Below, one piece after another: positions 13,901 through 24,188 of a stretch of 64,000 nucleotides of DNA; position 1 is the stretch's first letter; the number at the start of each line of letters is the position of its first letter. A program made the position numbers and the translations under genes. Source of the stretch: Triplophysa rosa (lineage: Eukaryota > Chordata > Actinopteri > Cypriniformes > Nemacheilidae); contig NC_079891.1 in the NCBI RefSeq assembly GCF_024868665.1, forward strand, positions 22,916,103 to 22,980,102, in the 5' to 3' direction. Under the pieces are notes generated by a model that saw only the letters and a list, made by a program, of their open reading frames with translations, searched no databases and was not told the origin of the DNA.

Positions 13901-16900
13901 AGATGGGGTTTCATTTGGGCAGTAAAGAATAACATTTTTAAAAGATTTCACCAGTGATTGTTTTAAAAGTATGTTTAAATGAAAATAAGGCAAAACCTGA
14001 CATTTTTAAAACTACACTAGATCTATAGATTGAGACTGCTATAAGACTTTAAGCAGGCTATCTGAAGGTAAGAGTGTGTTGATGGTCACCTCGATTCCCT
14101 CCATCTCATATTCCTCCTGCTCTGATTTGAGGGTGAGCTCTATAAAAAGCTGCTGAAGTTTTTCATTGCAGTAGTTTATGCAAAACTGTTCAAAACTGTG
14201 AAGAAGAGCACTTGTTATTATCAAATCATGACAAATTGTATTATTGTAACACTGTTTGGTACATATATGAAAAAATCTGTGTATCCATACAGTACAACAA
14301 CATACAGTATATATTTTACAAATGCATAACAATTAACTGGCAAAAGAAAAACTACTAGCAATATACTGTGTTTCTGTCTAATGTAGATGGCCCGTTTATT
14401 TGTTAAGAAGTGTCTAGAGGGCTTGTTCTAACACAAATGTTACTCAATCGTTTTTTTGTGAACTAATTAACCCCTTTTTAAAAATTGACTAGGGCATTCT
14501 GTGTGAAAAAAGCTTTACAACAAATCAGATTCTAAAGTGTTGTCCTTTACTGTTACCTGTTTACATCGAAAACTTCAAATCCATAGATGTCAAGCAGTCC
14601 AATCACAGTCTTTCTGGTTGAGTCCTGCATCAATAATAACAACAGATTGATCATCTACTAATTCATCAATTAAATAATGTATCTTTAAAAAAATATTATG
14701 AAAAAAATAGACATTTCTACCTTGTTTACCAATGATTCATTAATCTTGTTAACAAGCCATGAGAATGTCCGGCCATAGATGGCTTTGGCTAGTGCATTCC
14801 TGGCATATTTTGCATGTTCAACAGTGAAAGGGCTTAAAACCTGTGAACAGAAATATTTAATGAGACTTTACTGACTATTTCATATGTAAAAGCATAACCA
14901 GAGTTATACAGTATAAATATTATTTGAAAAACAAACTAAAATATAGTAAATTTTCCTCAGCATTGAAATAAGTTCATGTTGAGTCAGCACTAAAATTATT
15001 AACTGTAAATAAATAAAAACTAAACAAAACTGAAATAAAAACAAATTCAACTTATTGTAAAGCAACATATAAAAAATATTTAAATAAAGGCTAAATATTA
15101 ATATTAATAAATATGAATAAAACTAAAATCTAACTGAAAATTAAACTAATGCTAAAAATATACCCTTGTATTTGGGTCATAGTAAATGATTTTATTTATA
15201 TAAACAGAAACACCTCAAGAATAGTTTCTCGCAAGTAATCAAATAATTAGGTAATAGAAAAAAGCTCTGAATCCTCACCTCCTCTGCATAGGCTTCAATC
15301 TTTCTGTGAGTTAAACCCTCCAGTAACATGTTGGAAGGAATGCCTAATAGCTAAAGAGAAGAGGAAAGGAGTAAGAAGGAAAGAAGAAATATCCTAATAT
15401 CCTAACACTTGCAGTGAAGCATACCTTTGACAGCCAGTGTATTTCTGCACTGCTGTTTATTCTGGCATAACTCATAGCATTGGCCTCAAAGGGGACATTG
15501 CCAAGATGAAGGACACTGGCAATGATTGCAAACAGATGCTGAGGAAAAACAAAAAGTGTTAGTTTGCTTAAATTATAACTTTATGCGTTTGATCAATCAA
15601 TATCTCACCTCTATATCCTTTTCACTGAACTCAATGATGGTAAGAGCTTTCTGTACAGTTTTCCAGTCACTCTTGTCATTGATGGAGCTCACTTTGGCAC
15701 ATTCCCCCTGTCCAGAAAATCGATGAATTTCTTCTTTTTTATGTATGAAAATGTGGGCGAATGGAAAGTATAACTGGTGTTTTTTTACCTGAATAAGATA
15801 ACGGTAGTTTTGACAATTTCGTTCCAAGCCAAGCCACCGAAGAAGCTCATCCTCCCCTCCCTCAATCAACTGATAAAAGATGTGAAAGTTCCTCTCGCCA
15901 TGATTTTGGTGGACCACTCTTGACTTCTCAAGTAAATAGCTTAAGATGTGGCCGCCGACTGCTGCTCCCTATACAAAACATATTGGATTTTTAATAAAAA
16001 ATTAGAAGCTTTACAACAACTAGCTCTACTTTTAAATACACTTGTAATTCCTTCACCTGATGGTCAAACTGTATGTCCATATATTTTCCAAAACGACTTG
16101 AGTTGTAATTTTTCAGAGTTTTGGCATTTCCGAATGCCTGTAGAGATAAATGACTGAACATCTACAATACGTTCTTTTTTTTACTTTATATAGTGATACG
16201 TTCAGAATTTTCCACTGTATTCAACTGACCTCAAGCACTGGATTGGAAAGCAGGAGTCGATCTCTCACACCTTCCAGCAGACTGGTGCTGGGACAGCTCC
16301 CCGCATAGAACTGAAGAACTTTCTTAGAGGCCTCGGTTTTACCAGCACCACTTTCACCAGAGATGAGGATGAAGTGGTTGTTTGTTTCACTTATCATGGT
16401 CCGATAAACATTGTCTGCAAGAGCAAATCTGAGAGGCCAGAAAAATGATCATTCAAATTAGGTGTGTGTTTAAATCAAACATTATATTAACTTTATTAGT
16501 TTATTAAAGCCACAGTGTAATACACCCAATGCAAGAAGTCAATGACAAAAGCAACCGTATGTAAGCAAACTTACATGTGAGGAGGCAGCTCAAAAAAGTT
16601 GACACCCATGTAAATGTCCATTTGTTTCTTGGTATAAATACCCAACTCCTTATATGGATTTACTGATACCAACAGGGTTCCGATGTAGGTCTAATAGAAA
16701 AAAAACATTTCAGGCATTAATAATGACGCTTGTCTCAATATCGCCAGAGTTACAAATAAAACAAAGCAAGTCTGATTAATTCAACCTTCAAAGTTTCTTC
16801 AAGGTAAAGGAAATATTTCAAGGCAGTAATGTTGTGTCAGCAGTATCTTACACCTGTTGAAAGTTTACCCTTGTGAGGTGCCCTAAATAACCTCATATAG

Positions 16901-17285
16901 ACTGAACTACCGTATGTATAACACTCACTGCTGAATCATCAGTGAAGTAAGTTTCCAATCCTTCAAAATAAATAAATGAAGAACATTTTCATGTCGCAGC
17001 CCTGTCTGTGTTGAATGAGCTGCGTTCAGCATGAAATTCCCCATTATTTTCTGTCAATAATGAAAGCAATAGTGATACTAGACACTGCATTGCCGGCATA
17101 AGCCTTTACCTGAAGTCTATTCTAGAAGGTCATATGATAGGATAGGGTGTTGCACTCACATATATAAGGTTCTCATTGAAGCGTTTTCTGAGGTTGTCTA
17201 TGAATGCAGTCTCACTGGTGTAAGTGTCCAACAGCACAAAGTCCTGAATGCCCACCCGGTCCCGGGCTGTGAGAGAGCCCTCCAT
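7962..17285 (-). CDS. myo1h: Class I unconventional myosin, MYO1C/MYO1H type (spliced, complete)
   Basis: Single-headed actin motor that links membranes to actin. Coding exons in transcription order: 17160-17285, 16575-16690, 16230-16428, 16057-16137, 15789-15968, 15609-15707, 15425-15538, 15279-15350, 14721-14840, 14557-14624, 14090-14195, 13745-13825, 13561-13652, 12911-13005, 12780-12826, 12239-12319, 11894-11999, 11683-11800, 11303-11416, 10819-10895, 10614-10682, 10441-10525, 9968-10160, 9804-9887, 9614-9707, 9438-9493, 9003-9138, 8656-8726, 8419-8516, 8163-8266, 7962-8008. Phases agree throughout and give 1042 residues. Motor domain about 1-690: P-loop GESGAGKT (105-112), switch [10 protein letters not shown] (157-165), switch [12 protein letters not shown] motifs start near 698 and 721. 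The TH1 tail (about 770-1042) should bind phosphoinositides. Similarity is split between MYO1C and MYO1H; the [12 protein letters not shown] start and linkage to ung favour myo1h. The intron at 9139-9437 uses a GC donor. Confidence 0.93.
9139..9437 (-). other. myo1h: GC-AG intron in myo1h
   Basis: The exon 9438-9493 ends AAG and is followed on the minus strand by GCATGT instead of GT. Only this boundary keeps the tail in frame (residues EGIK joined to YSVPVIKYD, matching the family's EPIQYAVPV). The nearby GT four bases further on would shift the frame. Confidence 0.75.
10974..11271. mobile_element. hAT-type non-autonomous transposon with 8-bp target duplication
   Basis: The ends read CAGTGGTTCTCAAAC and GTTTGAGAACCACTG, a perfect inverted repeat with the CAG...CTG ends of hAT elements. 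The flanking 8 bases ATTTAAGC are duplicated exactly (10966-10973 and 11272-11279). The 298-bp interior has G-rich runs and no transposase. It lies within a myo1h intron. Confidence 0.9.
12360..12520. repeat. Degenerate tRNA-derived SINE fragment
   Basis: The stretch around 12478-12500 reads like the reverse complement of a pol III B box (GGTTCGATCC type) and the flanks resemble eroded fish SINE sequence. It lies inside a myo1h intron. The borders are approximate. Confidence 0.35.
13090..13372. mobile_element. Palindromic TTAA-flanked MITE, copy 1
   Basis: Both ends read TTAAAGGGATAGTTCA followed by the family body (AAAATGAAAATTCTGTCATC), facing each other. The whole element is a near-perfect palindrome of about 283 bp. 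It sits in a myo1h intron. Confidence 0.85.
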
Positions 17286-17321
17286 GTCCTGAAGGATCCG
17301 CTGGCAGCGCTCCTCTAAACT
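17160..17321 (-). other. myo1h: First universally shared myo1h exon, including in-frame sequence upstream of the ATG
   Basis: The exon starts at 17321 after a CAG acceptor. Its reading frame is open for 12 codons before the ATG at 17285 ([12 protein letters not shown]). An upstream exon ending in phase 0 could therefore extend the protein N-terminally, as happens in MYO1C isoforms. Confidence 0.6.
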
Positions 17322-18130
17322 CTGTTCATCACAGAAATGAAAAAGTAAGGAATATGAGTTATTAATAGGAATATTATGAATCAAATTAATACAAACACAA
17401 ATATGTACTCTCACAAACATACTGTAGTGTAGTTTACTGTAGCACCAACATCACTGGATCTCTTCACTCTGGTTTTATTTATTACCCCCATTCAGTAGCA
17501 TTCCACATTCACATGCCATTGAACATATTCTGGCAACAATATGCCATAAATCAAGCATGAACTTTCAGTGCTGAACGTTTCTTATCTAATCTAAAATGGT
17601 TTCCAAATTTTGCAGTGTCTATCAAAAGGGACTTTCATCAATCAACACTAAACACGGTTGGGTCCTCCCTGATCTTCGACAACCAGGAAGGATGTCGGTT
17701 TTGTGTGTTGATAAACTTCTATTTTTACACTCTTTAAAAAATTATATTTGGAAAAGGTAACCTAAACTTAATATACAAGTGTAAACTGAAGGATGATCTG
17801 AATGTAGGGTACATATGGTACAGAAAATAAATATTATCAATAAATATTGAAAATTACCCTCTAATGTAGTCATTAGATACCATGCCTCTACATAATGAAG
17901 TTGAAATATAAATTCAGATTTTGTAATAATAATCCATAATAATGAGGATTGTTCTACCAATGCATAAACCATTTTTATACAGTCTTGGAGAAGTCAATTA
18001 TGGAAAGAAATCCATGTGGTCATTACAACATTAATCGGAAATGTCATCTAATTTTACAGTTTCTGTCTAAAAATTATATTCTTAGCAAATATAACTTTAA
18101 ATTAAAAGTCATTAAAAATGTTCATTTCTT

Positions 18131-18315
18131 ACACCATGTCTACGACCGGCTCGACTTGACGCGACACGGCAAAAGACACTAGAAACGCATTGGAACCCAT
18201 TATATTTTTTTATTTTGTCCACACTGGATGTGGTGCAACGCAACAAACCGATTAAGAACAAGCAGGTTGTCATGTCACGTCACACCTGTTGTGTGCAGTG
18301 TAGACATGGTGTTAG
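18131..18315. mobile_element. Short inverted-repeat DNA element
   Basis: The sequence begins ACACCATGTCTAC and ends GTAGACATGGTGT, facing each other about 185 bp apart, with a CpG-rich interior unlike the AT-rich flanks. It is probably a small non-autonomous transposon. No clear target duplication was found. Confidence 0.5.
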
Positions 18316-18545
18316 TATACAATAGGGACATTGAAAAAAAGTTTGCTTAATAACATAAAAATTGTGCAGAATCTTAAATATTACTTATAACATTTTCTGT
18401 TTTTAAAATTCCAAAACGTTCTGTTTTATAAAAATGAAAGATAAATCAATAAATCCCAGTTATTCCATGTTTTCTGATATTTTGACCCCACCTCACATGA
18501 GAAAGATTACAGTGATGCAGATAAAGTAACATTAGTAGCTCTTAC

Positions 18546-18621
18546 CTTCAGTGCAGTAATTGTTTCCCTGTCTACTGCTATGAGCACCCTGTGTGATTTT
18601 ATTCAGTTTTGTAAAGAGCAT
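18546..18621 (-). other. myo1h: Candidate 5' UTR exon of myo1h
   Basis: A 76-nt segment has a good acceptor (ATCACAG) and a consensus donor (AAG|GTAAGAG). Read in phase with the next exon it has no ATG and meets a TGA. Its own ATG opens a different frame, so it would act as untranslated leader. Confidence 0.4.
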
Positions 18622-19267
18622 CTGTGATTATTTCAAGTACAACCGGAAACAATGTCATATCACACTCACCACTTCCACCATAGGAAGTCATTAATAAAAG
18701 GTTTGCTAAGGAAGTAGGGGGTCTGTATGTATGTGTGTGACAAGAAACATCTGCCTGAAACAGAAATCATTACAGATTTATTGTCTTGCATCCTGAGCTC
18801 AGCAAAGTGACGGCTGGTCCTATCTTTTTGGTTCCCTTAAACCTGAGGGCAAATCTATTTGTATCCTAGATTACATGATTCCTCTGTGTTCCTGTCATGG
18901 GATGGAATTTGGGCCAAGGTCATGGACATTCAAAAACTAAATGTTCTTGTCTGATGTTTCTGATGCTGTTTACTTCTATGGATCGTGTGTGATGGTGTTA
19001 AAGAGAGCATCTGACCATCACACACACACATATAATGTTTGAAATCACAAGATAAAGCATGTCTAATTTGTTGCAACAAGGATAAAAACAAAACGTTAAA
19101 TTCAACAAGTGGTAATTTGAGAATTCAATGACTAAAAATGTACTGATGTGACAGTCAAGTCAATTGTGTACTACAAGAAAAAGAGCAGGTAAAGCTGGTA
19201 CGACATGCACTTTAGACTTTTCAATCAGCTAGCAAAGAGGAAATGCAACATATCTAGCACTCTGTCA

Positions 19268-19298
<31 letters not shown>

Positions 19299-19300
19299 TT
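19268..19300. repeat. TTTC microsatellite
   Basis: About eight consecutive TTTC units, followed by a TTTTTC interruption. Confidence 0.9.
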
Positions 19301-21249
19301 TTTCTACACCATCCAAATATTTTATTCTTATAAGTAGGTACTGTAGGTCTACTGATTTTTTTCAGCCCACAATCAAACTGATCTAAACCAAAGAAACAAA
19401 AGGTTAATTTCCATTAGAGTTAATTTTCCTGGTTGGTGTTAGTGTTATCAGATACAGCCTGCTGCATTTCAGAGTGACACATCTAGACATTAAGTCTGAT
19501 TTTAAAGCAGAAGGAAAGTCTATCTGTCTAACTGACCATCATCTGAGAGGCTAGTCTATTGTCCCAAAATTCCAATATGTCACAGGATCCCAGTGCTCAG
19601 CTCACAATATGGCTTGAGACTTCAGAAAGAAACAGTCAGTGACCCACATTCTGCCACAACACCATCTACACAAAACGTGTATTTTTTCGCACCTATTATT
19701 TATTTTTTATTTTTTTATTTTTAAAAATTGTTAGGAATTTGTAAAATATACAATATTGTTTTGAACATTCACTTTGGTTTTCTCACTTACAGTAGGTTAT
19801 GAATACATTTGCATAAAAATGATTTTTTATTTTATTTAAAAAACGCATTTATTTTACTCAATTATATTTACTTTTATTTCTCAGTATTAATGTTTTTATC
19901 AACACAGATGAATCAATTCATTTAACATGACGAGAAATATTAATTTAAGCATTTTACGTATTAATAAGTAAAAAAATCTTTCTTTGCATCACAAATATTA
20001 GCAATTAATCTAATTAATTAATCTTTAGATAAAGCTGACAAAAGGCGAGAGGATAGATTATAATCACTGTAAAAAGGGCTTTTTTATTTACAGAACATTA
20101 ACTGAGCCAATCTAAAAATGTATATGCAACAAGTCACTATAAAATATTGAGTAGGAGAGAATATATTTGTACAGCTATGAGGATGAAACTAGCATTTTTC
20201 ACAGACAAACACTAGTATACAAAACAATCAATTACCTCAGTCAGCTCAACATCCATTTCTCTTGTCAAAAGAGAGGAACTTTAACGTATTTGTCCACAGC
20301 CTAGCAGTGTAATAGGCCTTCAGTGCCCTGTTTACCCGTCATGATGGGAAACTCAGACCGGCAGAAGACAGATCTACATTGATTTTCTTTCCATTAGTCA
20401 ATATTCTTCATCTTTCTCTCTGTATCACATGTTTCTAGCTCTTTATGCGATAATTTCAGTTCAAGTTAGGTTGAGCAGCACTATAATGAGCTCAGTTCAT
20501 GGGTTGCTCCAAGATGCTGAATGATTCATGCAAGGGCAGCAGGAGAAGATCTCATTCATCGGCTCTCCTTAGTGGCCGCTGCCCCACCATGTGTAACACA
20601 AGGCTCTGGAAACTCGAGCTAGTACCCATCTCCCCCTCCCAGTTTTCTTCTGCACGAAATTACAATGTTGGAGTCCAGTTACTGATCTTTGATTAGGTGG
20701 ATCCATTTTCTGCTAATTACAACCCACTCACCAACACGTGGCATGTAGCCCATTCGGTGTAAATTAGCTTCCATTTTATGTATGCACAATCACTTAGACT
20801 GCTGGGACAGTCGGTCATGGTGCGGATGGAACCCGAGTCAGTCGATTTTTAGCTCATGACTGTGATAGTGTGTAAGTAGCCTTCGTCAGGTGTTGTAGGG
20901 GCGAGGAATTATGCATTTAAGTCTCAACCTACTTTGGTCATTTTTACATGCGGGTCTTAGCATGTTGAGCAATATCATTATTAAGAAATCATGTGATATG
21001 TGGAAAGGTTATTTTCCCAAAGAATGATACATGATTTATTAAACGGTGACACTGAGTAGGTATCAACTTACAAAACGCTGTGTCGTCCTAAACTTTGCCC
21101 TTTTGTGTGAATTTCAAATAAACAGGATTTCCCATTAAACATTTCAAGTATTCCTTCAAGAACATGTCTGTGTCTGCCTTTATCATTGTGACCTTTCCCA
21201 CCCATATCATCATCCGTCTGACATGACCCCCTCACAACATGTTTCTGCT

Positions 21250-21543
21250 TTAAAGGGACAGTTCACCCAAAACTGAAAATTCTTTCATCATTTATTCACC
21301 CTCATGTCATTCCAAACCTGTGTGACTTTGTTTCTTCTGCAGAACACAAAAAATATATTTTGTTTTGTAGAATGTTGGTCATGAAACAATACTGGCCCCT
21401 ATTGCCTTCCATTGTACAGACACAAAACCACTGAGACATTTCTCAAAATATCTTCTTTTGTGTTCCACAGACCAAAGAGTCATATACAGAACATGGGGTT
21501 GAATAAATAATGACAGACTTTTATTTTTGGGTGAACTAGCCCC
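21250..21543. mobile_element. Palindromic TTAA-flanked MITE, copy 2
   Basis: Begins TTAAAGGGACAGTTCACCC and ends with the inverted form GGGTGAACTAGCCCC. The right end is diverged. Confidence 0.75.
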
Positions 21544-21566
21544 AAGCCAATCAGATGCATTATGCA

Positions 21567-22279
21567 TGTCATGAACTGGCGTGGAAAGAACCCAATTGCA
21601 GGCAGGCAGTGAAGGGGTTAACACAACAAGACTTCATTAACAAAAAACGCAAAACAAACACCCTCAATGGGGAAAACGGAACTAAGAAATATACATAAAA
21701 CAAAAGACTTCCCTCGAGGGGGACAAAACGTAAAACAAGCACAGCAGAAACTAAACTAAGGTACACGACCAAACGTCTTAAATGAAAACAAGGCAGAATA
21801 AAACAAAACTCACAATACACGAACAGGGCGATGAACAGGACCACGGGTAACAGCAAGAGAACAGGTACAAGGTACAAGGTACAAGGTACAAGGTACAAGG
21901 TACAAGGTACAAGGTACAAGGTACATACAGAACGCGGTACAAGGTACATACAGAACGCGGTACAAGGTACATACAGAACGCGGTACAAGGTACATACAGA
22001 ACGCGGTACAATCCACGAGCACAGGACAAAGAAACATGAGGGTATATATAGGAAAGACAAACGAGGGATAACGAGCGAGGGCAGGTGTGGAACATAAGAC
22101 ACGAGAGGAAAGCAATACAAGAAACGAGAGGGGCGGGGCCAATGACTAGACACTGGAGAGAACGTATATTATTGTCAAAAGGACAATACTATGTTTCTCT
22201 CCACACATAACCAAAGGCTTTGCCATGGCTCTGCTACAGGACCAAGAAAAACATGACTAAATAAAGCAGAGCCATGACA
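21567..22279. mobile_element. TG...CA-bounded element with 5-bp target duplication and internal minisatellite
   Basis: The 713-bp unit starts TGTCATGAACTGG and ends AGAGCCATGACA. ATGCA occurs directly on both sides (21562-21566 and 22280-22284). TG...CA ends plus a 5-bp duplication are what a solo LTR or small terminal-repeat retroelement would show; a DNA element with the short inverted repeat TGTCATG is the alternative. No protein is encoded. Confidence 0.55.
21866..22015. repeat. Two-tier minisatellite
   Basis: About eight copies of the 7-mer GGTACAA are followed by four copies of a 23-bp unit, GGTACATACAGAACGCGGTA plus CAA. The longer unit contains the shorter. Open frames through it on both strands are low-complexity artefacts. 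Confidence 0.9.
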
Positions 22280-23005
22280 ATGCATGCAATCAATACATAT
22301 TCTTAATTCAAAGCAGAAAATATCTATGAAACTTTATTCACTGACCTTAGTAGTAGTCATCATAAAATTGATTCTAAGGTCAGTCTTTGTCTGATTACTT
22401 AATCAGATGTTATTCTTTTAGATTATTGTTGGAATAGGTACAAAACAGCTCAGTAGATGCAGTTAACTATCAATTATTATATTGATTTGACATTCTGCTA
22501 CCTTTAAGTTGGTATAAATGTGCTAACAAAAAATGGAATCGCAACGCAAAAAGGAACCCCTTACATGACATTAGGGTTTAAAAATATCTATGACATCAAA
22601 GTAAAGCTCAAGAGGTCAGGAATTCGACAGCAGCACATATGGCCATGTTAATATTCATAGCCATAATTATTGTCCCTTCATCCACCTTTGTCCTTATTTT
22701 TAACTTGGGAGTGCCAGTAGACATACAGTAGTGGGGAAACAGGTGCTGTCTTGCAATACAAGAACATTCAAATTAAAAATAACTATAGTTGTCAAAGATT
22801 CTGTCTCTGAGACTGTAAAATATACACTACAGCAATAATATTTAACGTCCTATAATGTTAAGAAGTTTCACTTCAATTCGAATTATCTCAAATTTAAGTT
22901 TAAACCTAAAAAAGCATAAAATAGGTTAAGGTCAACAGTCCAGTGTCATGAAATATGCTGCAGCCTAGAGCACAAGCATTTCTATGAGCAATTGAGAGAT
23001 CTTAC

Positions 23006-23203
23006 CTTAGTGTGCATGGGGTACATGTTTGATAAAAAGAAGAGCAAATTCACGTCCGGTTTTGTTTCTTTAGCAGTCCCGGGAGAGAATGGGGCAGTGC
23101 CAGCAGTGCAGAGAGGTGTTTGAACAGTGCCCAGCAGCGGTCCGAGATGAATTTGAAGTGGGACACTGCTTATTATGGCTGCATCACCTGGATTTATGGA
23201 CAT
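23006..23203 (-). CDS. myo1h: Candidate alternative first coding exon of myo1h
   Basis: From the ATG at 23203 a frame of 66 codons (MSINPGDAAIISS to NMYPMHTK) runs into a strong donor AAG|GTAAGAT in phase 0. Joined to the shared exon at 17321 it continues in frame through [12 protein letters not shown] into the normal myosin start, adding 78 residues. MYO1C is known to use alternative N-terminal exons, but this sequence matches none I recognise. Its location upstream on the same strand fits. The alternative is a chance open frame beside a cryptic donor. Confidence 0.35.
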
Positions 23204-23229
23204 ACCACTATGAAACACGCTCTGCGTGG

Positions 23230-24185
23230 GTTTTCATAGTGTCCTATTTTTTTTTTTAAACTGCCCTCATTCCCGAATGCTCAAGGCAGACAGTCTAAAT
23301 ATATACCTTGTAATTTTTTGTAGCAACTGAATCTAGTAGCTAAATAAAAATGGGTATGGTTTAGTAAATTAAAATTGTGGAATTCTGGAAGGTTGGATCT
23401 GCCCAACTCTACATCAGAATGACCCGCTTTTTCAGCATTACTTGAAAGGAAATTTGAATTATTTTATTATTTGGTTTGGATTGTTTGCACAGTACACAGT
23501 ACTTTAATACTTTATAACTTTATGACTAACTTTAGTATGACTTTAAAATGACTTTTTACAATTATTAATTATTATTATTTTTAAATATTTGTTATTATTA
23601 AATGTAATATTTATTATCAGTTGCATCTAAAATAATAGTTTGTGTTTACATAATATATGTCTGTACACTGTGCATATTAATTTTGTATTTATAAAAACAC
23701 ATACTTGTATATATATTTAGGAGATATTTACATGTACATATTTATTTATAATTTAAATTATATACAAATGTTTATTTTTTCTATATTTCTTAAATATATA
23801 CATGTATGTGTGTGTTTTAAAAAAAACTATGCACAGTAAATAGACATGTATTACGTAAACACAGACTTTAATTCTGCATGAGCTGTCATAAAACACACAT
23901 TTTTATAACTCCACACACTGTAAAAAAGATTTTTACATAATTTTACTGTTTTATTTTACAGCATTTTCGCATATTTATAAATGCAGTAAAATGTCAAACT
24001 ACAAAAATAGACTGCAAATTTACATGTTGGGTATAAAATAACAAGAAAAACATGTAATTTTATGTAATTTTTTTCTGGCCCCCCAGCTGCGGGAATATTA
24101 CTGTTTTTTACTCGTATTTTGCAGAGAGTTATACAAAATATTTCATGTTCATGAGCAGTGACGAGGCTTATAAAAAAGGGATGCT
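23230..24185. other. AT-rich spacer 3' of ung
   Basis: Contains very AT-rich low-complexity sequence (23500-23830) and a stretch with several TTTACA/TGTAAA-type repeats (23917-24130) that looks like an old DNA-element remnant. A minus-strand AATAAA near 23950-23955 could end ung transcripts. Confidence 0.4.
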
Positions 24186-24188
24186 TTA

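Larger units (their letters stand above)
18622..23005. other. Repeat-rich spacer upstream of myo1h
   Basis: No gene is supported here. It contains a TTTC microsatellite (19268-19300), long AT-rich stretches (19680-20050), a MITE copy (21250-21543) and a minisatellite-bearing element (21567-22279). Open frames crossing 21569-22153 are products of the tandem repeat. Confidence 0.6.

Noticed and set aside
7962..17285. Calling the myosin myo1c
   Set aside because: Parts of the motor do resemble MYO1C, but the N-terminus [12 protein letters not shown] and the linkage to ung, svop, ssh1 and coro1c favour MYO1H. A tree would settle it.
18546..18621. Using the ATG at 18621 as the myosin start
   Set aside because: Its frame does not join the motor frame at 17321, so it would be an upstream open frame only.
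21866..22015. Regular repeats resembling a CRISPR array
   Set aside because: There are no variable spacers, and this is a eukaryotic nuclear locus; it is a minisatellite.
21569..22153. Long open frames on both strands (up to 194 codons)
   Set aside because: They run through the GGTACAA minisatellite and repeat the same few residues; this is a tandem-repeat artefact inside a mobile element.
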